From assembly GCA_016721925.1 (NCBI GenBank), contig JADKHE010000004.1, forward strand, positions 1 through 64,000: a stretch of DNA of 64,000 nucleotides, read 5' to 3'. Within the stretch, counting starts at the first letter, position 1. Every line of letters begins with the position of its first letter. Below are positions 18,851-28,564 of this stretch, one piece after another. The notes beneath the pieces were generated by a model. It was not told the origin of the DNA. It was given only the letters and a program-made list of their open reading frames with translations, and searched no databases. The position numbers were made by a program, and so were the translations under genes. Source of the stretch: Candidatus Skiveiella danica (GTDB lineage Bacteria > Pseudomonadota > Gammaproteobacteria > Burkholderiales > Burkholderiaceae_C).

Positions 18851-20062
18851 TCAGGCCGTGCCCTGGCGCTGGAACAGCCCGCCGGGCAGTCGCGCCACGG
18901 CGCCATCGAGCTCCAGCTCAAGCAGCGCGGCTTGCAGCCTGGCCGTGTCGAGCCCGGTGCGCGCCAGAAGCGCGTCCAGGCCCACCGGATCGAAGCCGAG
19001 CGCCTCCAGGAGCGCCGATTCATGATGAAGTTGGCCATTTCCCAGCATTGAATGGTCATTTTCTGCTATTGAAAGAGGAGTTCCCTCGACGCCCCCCGTT
19101 TGTGGGCGCAGTTCTTCCAGCACATCCTCGGGCGATTCGACGAGCTTGGCGCCCTGCTTGATGAGCGCGTGGCAGCCCCGCGACTGCGCGGCGTGGATCG
19201 ATCCGGGTATCGCAAATATGTCCTTGCCCTGCTCGCTGGCCAGTCGCGCCGTGATGAGCGAGCCGGACTTGAGCGCGGCCTCGACGACCAGCGTGCCCAA
19301 ACTCAGCCCGGAGATGATGCGATTGCGCTTCGGGAAGTTGGCGGAAAGGGGCGGCGTGCCCAAGGGGTACTCGCTGATCAGTAGGCCGTGCCGTGCGATG
19401 CGGTGCGCGAGGTCACGGTGCTTGCCGGGATAGACTCGATCCAGGCCCGTGCCCACCACTGCGATCGTGGCCCAGTGGCCATCATGGTGGCCACTGGCCT
19501 CTGCGCCTTCCAGCGCGCCGGCGTGTGCCGCGCCGTCGATGCCCAGCGCCAGGCCGGAAATGACCGTGAGTCCCGCCTGTGCGAAGGCATGGGCAAACTG
19601 GCGGGCGTTGCTTTCTCCCTGGGGGGTCGGGTTGCGACTGCCCACGATGGCGATCGCCGCGGGCGCGGGCGCCGGCAGCGCCAACTGGCCCATCAGGTAC
19701 AGCAGCATCGGCGGGTCTTCGATATGGAGCAGCGAAACGGGGTAGGCCGCGTCACCCAGCGTCGCGACCCGGCGTTGGACATCGCCGTCTGTTTCTTCAA
19801 GCCAATGCCATGTGCGCCCGGCCAGGGTCTCGAGCCCGGCTGGCACATCCAGCAGCGCGGTGGCCTGTTGCGCGCTGACCAGATGGCGCAGCGTCTGTTC
19901 AGATTGTGCGAACACCGCTTGCGGCAGTCCGAACGCGGCCAGCAGCTTGCGCACCGTGGCATTGCCCACACCCGGGGTCAGCGTCAACCGCAACCAGGCG
20001 GCGAGTTCGTCGCGTTCCACGCAGATCGTCCGATGAGCAACGGCACCTTCGCCTGCGCGCAA
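18851..20062 (-). CDS. dprA: DNA-processing protein DprA (Smf)
   Basis: A 403-residue protein that binds incoming single-stranded DNA during transformation and loads RecA. It has an N-terminal SAM-like helical domain (residues 15-75), a Rossmann-fold core with IAIVGSRNPTPQG, GLTVISGLALGIDGAAH, VVGTGLDRVYP and FPKRNRIISGLSLGTLVVEA, and a C-terminal winged helix of about 60 residues (DPVGLDALLARTGLD). The linker before the winged helix (residues 327-347) is made by a copy of the dispersed repeat, so the insertion is tolerated between domains. It is followed by smg and preceded by the LysM protein on the same strand. Its presence is compatible with natural competence but does not prove it. Confidence 0.95.
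   Translation of the reverse strand: MRAGEGAVAHRTICVERDELAAWLRLTLTPGVGNATVRKLLAAFGLPQAVFAQSEQTLRHLVSAQQATALLDVPAGLETLAGRTWHWLEETDGDVQRRVATLGDAAYPVSLLHIEDPPMLLYLMGQLALPAPAPAAIAIVGSRNPTPQGESNARQFAHAFAQAGLTVISGLALGIDGAAHAGALEGAEASGHHDGHWATIAVVGTGLDRVYPGKHRDLAHRIARHGLLISEYPLGTPPLSANFPKRNRIISGLSLGTLVVEAALKSGSLITARLASEQGKDIFAIPGSIHAAQSRGCHALIKQGAKLVESPEDVLEELRPQTGGVEGTPLSIAENDHSMLGNGQLHHESALLEALGFDPVGLDALLARTGLDTARLQAALLELELDGAVARLPGGLFQRQGTA
19021..19080 (-). repeat. Dispersed ~60-bp repeat, copy 2 (inside dprA)
   Basis: In the dprA reading direction it has CTCCTCTTTCAATAGC, then GACCATTCAATGCTGGGAAA, then TTCATCATGAA. Translated in frame, it supplies the linker LSIAENDHSMLGNGQLHHES between the Rossmann and winged-helix domains. 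Confidence 0.8.
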
Positions 20063-20084
20063 CCGCGCCAGCGGGTGTGATCCT

Positions 20085-21350
20085 TCAATACGGGTTGGTC
20101 ACCACGTCGCCGATGGAGACTCCCTCGGTGACTTGCAGCAACAGGGCGTAGGAGACACGCTCGAAAGGCCGGAACACCATCAACAGGCCCAGCCGCTGGT
20201 CGGGCAGTTGCATCGGCACTTTGACGCCACTGGTGGTGTCAACCGCTGCCCGACCGGGTTTGAGCACGGCGAGCACATGACCGATTTCAATGCCGTCACG
20301 CGTGCCCCGGTTGATCGCCACGATATTGCTTTGCCCCGCCAGCCGCACGACGTCTCCGTAGAAGGAGACGACCCGGGCGTCCACCGGGCGATCCGGTGCG
20401 TGCGGGGTGTAACTGAGAAACGGCCGGGGTGGCTCGACCCCCAGCCGATCGCCTGGCCGCATTTCACGCAAGTCGCCGACGATGTCGATGGTGGCCGGCA
20501 CCGCCATGACGTCCGTCGATCCGGGCGCTGTGGTCGTGCTTTCACCGGTGACCAGGCGCGCCTTGCCCACATGCGGGGCCTCGTAGCCCAGCACCTCGCG
20601 GGTCACGGGATCGATCAGTGGCTTGGGATCGCGATACACCCGGAATAACTTGGGCCGGTCGGGTCCCTCGAGAAGCGGGTAGCCCGGCGCGCCGAGCGCA
20701 TAGGCACGGTCGCCGTGGCTGAGCAGCACCCGGTTCTCCTGGGTGGCCACGATGCGTGGCGCCAGGGTCAGCGCGAGTTCGTCCACCACGATCGGCTCGG
20801 CCAGGAAGGGCTCGATCTGGTTGTTTTTCAGGGTCGGCAGGGCATCGGCACGCGGCCCCTCGACGCGCACGCTCGGCGAGATCTTGACTGTTTTGATCTC
20901 GTCGATCTTGGCCGCCTTGATGCCAACGGTATCATTGTCCGTCCCCCGCGCGCCCCCGAGCCGGAGCCGGGCGCGGCCATCCTTGCGCTCCAGATGCAGC
21001 ACCTGTCCCGGATAGATGAGATTGGGGTTGCGAATTTCCTCGTAGTTCATGCCCCACAACTCAGGCCAGCGCCAGGGCCGCTTGAGGTAGAGGCCCGCGA
21101 TGGCCCACAGCGAATCGCCCTTCTTCACGACGTACCGGTCCGGGGCGTCGGGCGCGAGCTCTTCGAGCGGCACCCCTGCCTGCGCCACCTGGCGCGCCGT
21201 ATCGCTCTGGGCGGGGGTCACCGGGTACTTCTGGGCATGGGCAGGCGCCGCCGCAAGGCCCGCCGCAATGGCGGCCAACAGGGCCAGTGCCGGCGCAGCG
21301 GCTCGGGCCGGGTGGTTTCCCTTGGTCAGGTGTTTCATTGTTTCTCGCAT
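20085..21350 (-). CDS. Exported LysM-domain protein
   Basis: A 421-residue secreted protein. A signal peptide (hydrophobic run LALLAAIAAGLAAAPAHA, cut near residue 40) is followed by one LysM domain at about residues 72-120 (YVVKKGDSLWAIAGLYLKRP, NPNLIYPGQVLHL), which binds peptidoglycan. The remaining ~300 residues match the conserved LysM-plus-long-tail proteins found beside dprA in Burkholderiales and have no catalytic motif I recognise. The start could be the ATG at 21350 or the one at 21338, and both leave a workable signal peptide. It is 22 bases upstream of dprA and probably in one operon with dprA-smg, divergent from def. Confidence 0.88.
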   Translation of the reverse strand: MRETMKHLTKGNHPARAAAPALALLAAIAAGLAAAPAHAQKYPVTPAQSDTARQVAQAGVPLEELAPDAPDRYVVKKGDSLWAIAGLYLKRPWRWPELWGMNYEEIRNPNLIYPGQVLHLERKDGRARLRLGGARGTDNDTVGIKAAKIDEIKTVKISPSVRVEGPRADALPTLKNNQIEPFLAEPIVVDELALTLAPRIVATQENRVLLSHGDRAYALGAPGYPLLEGPDRPKLFRVYRDPKPLIDPVTREVLGYEAPHVGKARLVTGESTTTAPGSTDVMAVPATIDIVGDLREMRPGDRLGVEPPRPFLSYTPHAPDRPVDARVVSFYGDVVRLAGQSNIVAINRGTRDGIEIGHVLAVLKPGRAAVDTTSGVKVPMQLPDQRLGLLMVFRPFERVSYALLLQVTEGVSIGDVVTNPY

Positions 21351-21482
21351 CCCCGCTCAGAAATCTTGACAAATCACTCTTGATTCTGCGCTCAAGCCCT
21401 TGATTGGGCAACGCAAAAAGGTTTCAGCCGCGGCGTGAAATGTAAAAAGTGGCGAAAATAGCGACATCTGAGACCCGATTCC

Positions 21483-21992
21483 ATGGCCCTTCTTCCCATT
21501 CTCCGTTACCCCGATCCACGCCTGCACACCGTCGCCAAACCGGTGCTGGCGGTCGATGCGCGCGTGCGCGCCCTCGTTGCCGACATGCTGGAAACCATGT
21601 ACGACGCGCAAGGCATTGGCCTGGCCGCGACGCAGGTCAACGTCCATGAGCGGGTGGTTGTCATCGATGTGTCGGAGGATCGCAACCAGCCGCTGGTGCT
21701 GATCAACCCCGTCATCGACTGGGCCAGCCCGGAGCGGGCCAAGGGCGAAGAAGGATGCCTGTCCGTACCCGGCATCTACGACGGGGTCGAGCGTGCCGTG
21801 GCGGTTCGGGTCACCGCGATCGATGGCGAAGGGCAGTCACGCGCGATCGAGGCCGACGGTATGCTGGCGGTCTGCATCCAGCATGAAATGGACCACCTTC
21901 TGGGCAAGGTCTTCGTGGAATACCTGTCGCCACTCAAGCGCAACCGCATCAAGTCCAAGCTGCTCAAGCAGCTCAAGGAAGAGCGCGCCTGA
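21483..21992 (+). CDS. def: Peptide deformylase
   Basis: A 169-residue metalloenzyme that removes the N-formyl group from nascent proteins. All three motifs are present: GIGLAATQV, EEGCLSVPG (metal-ligand Cys) and QHEMDHLLG (two ligand His and the catalytic Glu). The length is normal for class I enzymes. It is divergent from the LysM-dprA-smg operon and followed by fmt, the partner that adds the formyl group, 107 bases later. Confidence 0.97.
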   Translation: MALLPILRYPDPRLHTVAKPVLAVDARVRALVADMLETMYDAQGIGLAATQVNVHERVVVIDVSEDRNQPLVLINPVIDWASPERAKGEEGCLSVPGIYDGVERAVAVRVTAIDGEGQSRAIEADGMLAVCIQHEMDHLLGKVFVEYLSPLKRNRIKSKLLKQLKEERA

Positions 21993-22099
21993 GGCGGGGG
22001 CGCGCGTCGGCTGGATAATCGGTGCCCCTGTAGCCGGCGCCGGTTCCGCTGCCTGCCCTTCCACGCCTGCCTGTCACCCGGCCCAAGACTGGATCCGCC

Positions 22100-23077
22100 T
22101 TGAAAATCATTTCTGCCGGAACCCCTGAATTTGCGCGCGTCGCCCTTGAGCGCCTGCTTGCGTCCGGGTTTGACATTGCATTGGTCCTGACCCAGCCCGA
22201 CCGCCCATCCGGCCGGGGCCTGAAGCTGCAGGCCTCGCCGGTGAAGCAGTTTGCGCAGGCCCATGGCCTGGCTGTGGTCCAGCCGCGCAGCCTGCGACTG
22301 GATGGCAAGTACCCCGACGATGCGGCCGCGGCGCGCGAGGCCATCCTGGCCGCCGGTGCCGATGCCATGGTGGTCGCCGCCTACGGCCTGATCCTGCCGC
22401 AGTGGGTGCTGGATGCGCCGACCAGGGGTTGTTTCAACATCCACGCCTCGCTGCTGCCGCGCTGGCGGGGCGCCGCCCCGATCCACCGCGCCATGGCCAG
22501 CGGCGAGGCCGAGACCGGCATCACCATCATGCAGATGGATGCCGGGCTCGACACCGGCGACATGCTGTTCATGCACACCACGCCCATCACCGGGCGTGAC
22601 TCCACCGGCACGTTGCATGACCGGCTGGCCGATCTGGGGGGCAAGCTGATCGTGCTGGCGCTGAACCAGGCCGCGGCCGGGCATCTGAAGCCGGTCCGGC
22701 AGCCTGCCGAGGGCGTGACCTACGCGCACAAGATCGAAAAAGCCGAAAGCGCGGTGGACTGGTCTCTCCCGGCGGCGCAGATCGAGCGCCGCATCCGTGC
22801 CTTCGACCCCTTCCCGGGCGCCAGCAGCGCCCTCGGCGGCGAAACCGTGAAGCTCTGGAAGTCTCATGTTGATAGCATGGAACGACCATCCGACGCTGGG
22901 AATGGGCAGATATTGTCTGCAAGTGATGATGGGGTGCGGATCGCTTGCGGTGACGGGGTGCTGTGCGTGACCCAGTTGCAGCGCGCCGGCGGCAAGCGCC
23001 TGGGGGCGGCCGATTTCCTGCGGGGGTTCGCGCTGGGCGCGGGCGCCACCTTCGACGCACCGCCGGCGGCGGCTTGA
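22100..23077 (+). CDS. fmt: Methionyl-tRNA formyltransferase
   Basis: A 325-residue enzyme that formylates initiator Met-tRNA using 10-formyl-tetrahydrofolate. The Rossmann domain carries the folate-site signature NIHASLLPRWRGAAPIHRA and the catalytic Asp within ITIMQMDAGLDTGDML. The C-terminal OB-like domain (from about residue 210) holds YAHKIEKAES and FDPFPGA. Residues about 254-273 (SHVDSMERPSDAGNGQILSA) are encoded by a copy of the dispersed repeat and lengthen a loop of the C-terminal domain slightly. azlC begins five bases after the stop. Confidence 0.97.
   Translation: MKIISAGTPEFARVALERLLASGFDIALVLTQPDRPSGRGLKLQASPVKQFAQAHGLAVVQPRSLRLDGKYPDDAAAAREAILAAGADAMVVAAYGLILPQWVLDAPTRGCFNIHASLLPRWRGAAPIHRAMASGEAETGITIMQMDAGLDTGDMLFMHTTPITGRDSTGTLHDRLADLGGKLIVLALNQAAAGHLKPVRQPAEGVTYAHKIEKAESAVDWSLPAAQIERRIRAFDPFPGASSALGGETVKLWKSHVDSMERPSDAGNGQILSASDDGVRIACGDGVLCVTQLQRAGGKRLGAADFLRGFALGAGATFDAPPAAA
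22861..22917 (+). repeat. Dispersed ~60-bp repeat, copy 3 (inside fmt)
   Basis: Shares GTTGATAGC, GACCATCCGACGCTGGGAAT and GGCAGAT with the family. It lies in frame in the C-terminal domain of fmt, read in a different frame from the dprA copy. The visible right half is less conserved than in intergenic copies. Confidence 0.72.
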
Positions 23078-23082
23078 GTCCG

Positions 23083-23844
23083 GTGAAACCCAGCCCGGAT
23101 TCTTCGCCGCTGCAGCGCCTGCGCCGGCTGGCCGCCCATCCGGAGTTCCGGGCGGGCGCCCGCGAGATCTCTGGCGTGGCGCCGGGCCTGGCAGCCTGGG
23201 GGCTGATGACCGGCGTGGCCATGGTGCAGTCGGGCATGAGCACGGTGGAGGCCGTAGCGATGACCTTGCTGGTGTTCGCGGGCAGCTCGCAGCTGGCGGC
23301 CATTCCGCTGATTGCCGCGAGTGCCCCGGTGTGGGTGATCCTGGCGACCAGCTTCTGCGTCAACCTGCGCTTTGTGGTGTTCAGCGCCCACCTGCGGGCC
23401 TATGTGATGTACCTGCCGCGCTGGGCGCGGCTGCTGGCCGGCTACGTGACGGCCGACATGACCTACGTTCTGTTCGTTCGGCGGTACGCCCACCCCGCCA
23501 CCGCACCGGCCAAACGCGAGGCACAGATGGCCTACCTGGCCGGCGGCGGCGCGCTGAACTGGGCGAGCTGGCAGCTGGCCAGCCTGACCGGCATCGCGCT
23601 GGCGCAGTCGGTGCCACTGCATTGGGGGCTGGGCTTTGCCGGCATCCTCGCGCTGACCGGCGTGGCGTGTTCGCTGGCCTCGACGACGATGCGGCGCGTC
23701 TCGGCCGGGGTGGCCGGTGCCGCGGCCGTGGCGGCATTTGCGCTGCCGTTCAAGCTCAACATCGTGTTTGCGATCGCCGTGGCGGTGGCGCTGAGCCTGC
23801 TGCTGGAGCGGCCCGCGCCGCCGGATCGCCGGGGCGCTGCATGA
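23083..23844 (+). CDS. azlC: AzlC family branched-chain amino-acid exporter, large subunit
   Basis: A 253-residue inner-membrane protein with five to six hydrophobic segments. The AzlC signatures are APGLAAWGLMTGVAMVQSG, FAGSSQLAAIPLI and NLRFVVFSAHLRAY. With AzlD it exports branched-chain amino acids in characterised systems. The GTG at 23083 is the best start, because upstream in-frame codons would read back through fmt. The terminal codon overlaps a small bridging ORF (ATGA), which leads to azlD. It is probably co-transcribed with fmt. Confidence 0.9.
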   Translation: MKPSPDSSPLQRLRRLAAHPEFRAGAREISGVAPGLAAWGLMTGVAMVQSGMSTVEAVAMTLLVFAGSSQLAAIPLIAASAPVWVILATSFCVNLRFVVFSAHLRAYVMYLPRWARLLAGYVTADMTYVLFVRRYAHPATAPAKREAQMAYLAGGGALNWASWQLASLTGIALAQSVPLHWGLGFAGILALTGVACSLASTTMRRVSAGVAGAAAVAAFALPFKLNIVFAIAVAVALSLLLERPAPPDRRGAA

Positions 23845-23906
23845 CCCGCCGGGCCGTTCCCCAAGCGAACAGCACCGCCGTGCATGGCGCGGAGGTCCAT
23901 CCGTGA
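23841..23906 (+). CDS. 21-codon ORF bridging azlC and azlD
   Basis: A short reading frame (starts MTRRAVPQANS, ends GAEVHP) whose ATG overlaps the azlC stop in ATGA and whose TGA overlaps the azlD start in GTGA. It fills the 58-base gap exactly and could pass ribosomes from azlC to azlD by re-initiation. It has no recognisable homology, and chance is possible. Confidence 0.4.
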   Translation: MTRRAVPQANSTAVHGAEVHP

Positions 23907-24256
23907 GCCAGCCGGGCACCGATCTGTGGACGCTGGGCGTGATCGTCGGCCTGACGGTGGTCACCGTCGTCACGCGCAGCTTCTTCTTCCTCTCCAGCCG
24001 CGAGTGGCAGTTGCCGCACTGGGCCCAGCGCGGGCTGCAGTACGCGCCGATTGCCGCGCTGTCGGCGGTCATCGTGCCCGAGGTCGTCATGACGCAGGGC
24101 CAGCTGATCACCACCTGGCAGGATGCGCGCCTCTTTGGCGCGGCGGCGGGCGCCGCCTTCTACTTCGCGCGACGCGGGCAGGGCCAGGCCGTGCTGGGCA
24201 CCATCGTGGTGGGCATGGCGGTCTATCTCCCGCTGCACCTGGGCCTGGGTTGGTAG
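23903..24256 (+). CDS. azlD: AzlD family branched-chain amino-acid exporter, small subunit
   Basis: A 117-residue membrane protein with about four hydrophobic helices and the AzlD pattern VVTRSFFFL near the N-terminus, then LQYAPIAALSAVIVPEV. It works as the small partner of AzlC. It starts with GTG at 23903, preceded by GGAGG at 23891-23895. The gene ends 97 bases before pgk, whose own leader begins in the gap. Confidence 0.9.
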   Translation: MSQPGTDLWTLGVIVGLTVVTVVTRSFFFLSSREWQLPHWAQRGLQYAPIAALSAVIVPEVVMTQGQLITTWQDARLFGAAAGAAFYFARRGQGQAVLGTIVVGMAVYLPLHLGLGW

Positions 24257-24353
24257 TCTGGCGTTTCCTTTGCAGCGACTGACGCGGGTCAAGCGCCAGG
24301 GAACGGGTGCTCCATAAAATGGACAGGTTCTTCATCCAACCCACCTATCCACC

Positions 24354-25548
<1,195 letters not shown>

Positions 25549-25585
25549 GGCTCTTGCGCAGGGCGGCTCCCACGATCCGGCGACT

Positions 25586-25648
25586 TTAGTTTTTGTAGCT
25601 GTATACGACCATTTGACGCTGGGTCTGGATCGAAATTGCATCAAAAGG
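25586..25648 (+). repeat. Dispersed ~60-bp repeat, copy 4 (pgk-pyk gap)
   Basis: Reads TTTTTGTAGCTG, then CGACCATTTGACGCTGGGT, then ATTGCATCAAAAGG. It lies just before the pgk terminator. The 292-base gap between pgk and pyk contains this repeat and the terminator, and I see no other structure in it. Confidence 0.75.
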
Positions 25649-25655
25649 TGTAAGG

Positions 25656-25679
25656 AAAGGGCGCTTGGCGCCCTTTTTT
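25656..25679 (+). terminator. Rho-independent terminator after pgk
   Basis: The stem GGGCGC/GCGCCC, extended by AAA/TTT pairs and with a three-base loop, is followed by a run of six T. It separates pgk from pyk, which must then have its own promoter in the remaining ~160 bases. Confidence 0.85.
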
Positions 25680-25840
25680 CCTTCTCTCGTCTCCCGGCCC
25701 GACATCTTGGCCGCTCCAAGGCACGGCGGCGATCGGGCGGCTCATCCTGCGGGCAGCGACGACCGTCTTCGCGGCTGCCAGACCCGCTCGGCACGGCTTC
25801 CATGGGAAAATCGCCGCCCACCAACCAGGAATTGCCCTTC

Positions 25841-27283
25841 ATGCCACATCGCGCCACCAAGATCGTTGCCACCCTCGGACCCGCGTCGAGCGATCCCGCC
25901 CTGCTGATGGCCATGATCAATGCCGGCGTCAATGTGGTGCGGCTGAACTTCAGCCACGGCAAGGCACAGGACCACATCGACCGCGCCACGCTGGTGCGCG
26001 AGGCGGCGAAGCGCGCCGGCCGCGAGGTGGCCATCATGGCCGACCTTCAGGGCCCGAAGATCCGGGTTGGCAAGTTCGCCGAAGGCAAGGTCATGCTGGA
26101 GCAGGGAGCGGCCTTTGTCCTGGACGCCTCGCGCACCGAGCCTGGGGATGTCCGTGGTGTGGGGCTGGATTACAAGGAACTGCCGCGCGATGTCCGCGCC
26201 GGCGACCTGCTGCTGCTCAACGACGGCCTGATCGTGCTGGCCGTGCAGGGCGTGCGGGGTGAGGCCGTGCACACCGTGGTCAAGATCGGTGGCGAGTTGT
26301 CCAACAACAAGGGCATCAACAAACAGGGTGGCGGCCTGACCGCCCCTGCGCTGACCGCCAAGGACATGGACGACATCAAGACGGCCATGAGCTTCCAGGC
26401 CGACTATGTGGCGGTCAGCTTCCCGAAGAACGCCACCGACATGGAAATGGCGCGCCAGCTGTGCAATGTGGCTGCGGCCGAATTCCGTCACAAGCCGGGG
26501 CTGATTGCCAAGATCGAGCGGGCCGAGGCGATTCCCCACCTGGAGGAAATCCTGCGCGCCAGCGACGGCATCATGGTGGCGCGTGGGGACCTCGCGGTGG
26601 AAGTCGGCAACGCCACCGTGCCGGCGCTGCAGAAGCGCATGATCAAGATGGCCCGCCAGCATGACAAGGTGGTGATCACCGCGACGCAGATGATGGAGAG
26701 CATGATCACCAACCCGGTGCCCACGCGGGCCGAAGTCAGCGACGTGGCCAATGCCGTGCTGGACGGCACCGACGCGGTGATGCTGTCGGCCGAAACCGCG
26801 GCCGGCAAGTACCCGCTGGAGACGGTGCTGGAGATGGCCAAGATCTGCGAAGCTGCCGAAGATGCCGAGAGCCTGGAGCATGCCGAGCTCGACGCCGATT
26901 TCAACGCACAGTCCTTCACCCGCATCGACCAGTCCATCGCCATGGGCGCGCTGTTCACCGCGCATCACCTGGGCGCCAAGGCCATCGTGGCGCTGACCGA
27001 TTCGGGCTCCACGCCGCTGTGGATGAGCCGCCACCGCACCAACATCCCGATTTACGCGATCACGTCCAAGCTGGCGACGCAACGGCGCATGGCGCTGTAC
27101 CGCAATGTGCGGCCGCTGCTGGCCGTGACCAGCGGCGACCGCGATGTTGCCCTGATGCAGGCGGAGAGCCATCTCAAGGAACTGGGCATCGTGAAGACCG
27201 GCGATGTGTACGCCATCACCTACGGCGAACCCATGGGTTCGGCCGGCGGCACCAACATGCTGCGCATCTCCAAGGTCGCCTGA
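25841..27283 (+). CDS. pyk: Pyruvate kinase
   Basis: A 480-residue enzyme converting phosphoenolpyruvate and ADP to pyruvate and ATP. TKIVATLGPASS opens the barrel, with VRLNFSHG, MADLQGPKIRVG, the catalytic-lysine region GLIAKIERAEAI, MVARGDLAVEVG and the signature DAVMLSAETAAGKYPLE. The C-terminal allosteric domain ends in GSAGGTNMLRISKV. The start at 25841 gives the family N-terminus MPHRATKIVATLG. It is followed 130 bases later by fba. Confidence 0.96.
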   Translation: MPHRATKIVATLGPASSDPALLMAMINAGVNVVRLNFSHGKAQDHIDRATLVREAAKRAGREVAIMADLQGPKIRVGKFAEGKVMLEQGAAFVLDASRTEPGDVRGVGLDYKELPRDVRAGDLLLLNDGLIVLAVQGVRGEAVHTVVKIGGELSNNKGINKQGGGLTAPALTAKDMDDIKTAMSFQADYVAVSFPKNATDMEMARQLCNVAAAEFRHKPGLIAKIERAEAIPHLEEILRASDGIMVARGDLAVEVGNATVPALQKRMIKMARQHDKVVITATQMMESMITNPVPTRAEVSDVANAVLDGTDAVMLSAETAAGKYPLETVLEMAKICEAAEDAESLEHAELDADFNAQSFTRIDQSIAMGALFTAHHLGAKAIVALTDSGSTPLWMSRHRTNIPIYAITSKLATQRRMALYRNVRPLLAVTSGDRDVALMQAESHLKELGIVKTGDVYAITYGEPMGSAGGTNMLRISKVA

Positions 27284-27413
27284 GGCGGGCCGCCAAGCAC
27301 GACCCGGCCTGATCCGGCGCAAGGTCCGGCGCGGGGTCGGGCGGTAAAATTGAAAGCGATGTCCCGCAGTGACTTCGTTGCGGGCGCGCCTTTTCAACCC
27401 TGGGAGCTTCATC

Positions 27414-28478
27414 ATGGCACTGGTTTCAATGCGCGAACTGCTCGATCATGCAGCCGCAAACGGTTACGGCATTCCGGCCTTCAACGTCAACAACCTCGAG
27501 CAGGTCCAGGCCGTGATGGCCGCCGCCGACGAGACCGGCGCGCCGGTGATCCTGCAGGCCAGCGCAGGGGCCCGCAAGTACGCCGGCGAGCCCTTCATCA
27601 AGCACCTGATCCAGGCCGCCGCCGAGATGTACCCGCACATCCCGCTGGTCATGCACCAGGACCACGGCACCAGCGTCAAGGTCTGCGAAGGGGCCATCGG
27701 CCTGGGCTTCGGCTCGGTCATGATGGACGGTTCGCTCAACGAAGACGGCAAGACCCCCTCCAGCTTCGATTACAACGTGGAAGTGACGCGCAAGGTCGTC
27801 GAGATGGCGCACCGCAGCGGTGTCACCGTGGAAGGTGAACTCGGCTGCCTGGGCAACCTGGAAACCGGTGACGCCGGCGAAGAAGACGGCATCGGTGCCG
27901 AAGGCAAGCTGGATCACAGCCAGATGCTGACCGACCCGGAAGAAGCCGCCACCTTCGTCAAGGCCACCCAGCTCGACGCGCTGGCCATCGCCATCGGCAC
28001 CAGCCACGGCGCCTACAAGTTCAGCCGCCCGCCCACCGGCGACATCCTGGCGATCAGCCGCGTGAAGGAAATCCACGCCCGCATCCCCAACACCCACCTG
28101 GTGATGCACGGCTCCAGCAGCGTGCCGCAGGACCTGCTGGCCATCATCAACCAGTACGGCGGCAAGATGAAGCAGACCTATGGCGTGCCGGTGAAAGAGA
28201 TCCAGGAAGCCATCAAGCACGGCGTGCGCAAGATCAACATCGACACCGACATTCGCATGGCCATGACCGGCGCGGTGCGCAAATTCCTGGCCGAGAACCC
28301 CGAAAAATTCGACGCCCGCGAGTGGCTCAAGCCCGCGCGCGAAGCCGCCAAGGCCATCTGCAAGCAGCGCTACCTGGAGTTCGGCTGCGAAGGCCAGGGC
28401 GCCAAGATCAAGGGTGTCACGCTGGTGGACATGGCCGCACGCTATGCGAAGGGTGAACTCGCGCAGGTCGTGAAGTGA
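27414..28478 (+). CDS. fba: Class II fructose-bisphosphate aldolase
   Basis: A 354-residue zinc-dependent aldolase (cleaves fructose 1,6-bisphosphate, or condenses triose phosphates in gluconeogenesis or the Calvin cycle). Metal-ligand and active-site motifs are HQDHG near residue 80, EGELGCLG near 138, AIGTSHGAYKF near 200, MHGSSSVP near 230 and NIDTDIRMA near 280. These fit the longer class IIB (Calvin-type) subgroup common in Burkholderiales. The start is the ATG at 27414, nine bases after GGGAG. A strong terminator follows. Confidence 0.96.
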   Translation: MALVSMRELLDHAAANGYGIPAFNVNNLEQVQAVMAAADETGAPVILQASAGARKYAGEPFIKHLIQAAAEMYPHIPLVMHQDHGTSVKVCEGAIGLGFGSVMMDGSLNEDGKTPSSFDYNVEVTRKVVEMAHRSGVTVEGELGCLGNLETGDAGEEDGIGAEGKLDHSQMLTDPEEAATFVKATQLDALAIAIGTSHGAYKFSRPPTGDILAISRVKEIHARIPNTHLVMHGSSSVPQDLLAIINQYGGKMKQTYGVPVKEIQEAIKHGVRKINIDTDIRMAMTGAVRKFLAENPEKFDAREWLKPAREAAKAICKQRYLEFGCEGQGAKIKGVTLVDMAARYAKGELAQVVK

Positions 28479-28507
28479 TCGCGCGATAATCCCGCTGAAT
28501 GGTTCGA

Positions 28508-28537
28508 AGCCCGTTGACTGTTCAACGGGCTTTTTTT
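28508..28537 (+). terminator. Rho-independent terminator after fba
   Basis: A ten-base-pair perfect stem AGCCCGTTGA/TCAACGGGCT with a four-base loop is followed by six more T. It ends 28 bases before the purC start. Confidence 0.92.
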
Positions 28538-28564
28538 CCGGCTGTCCCAACCCTGTGCCCGACG

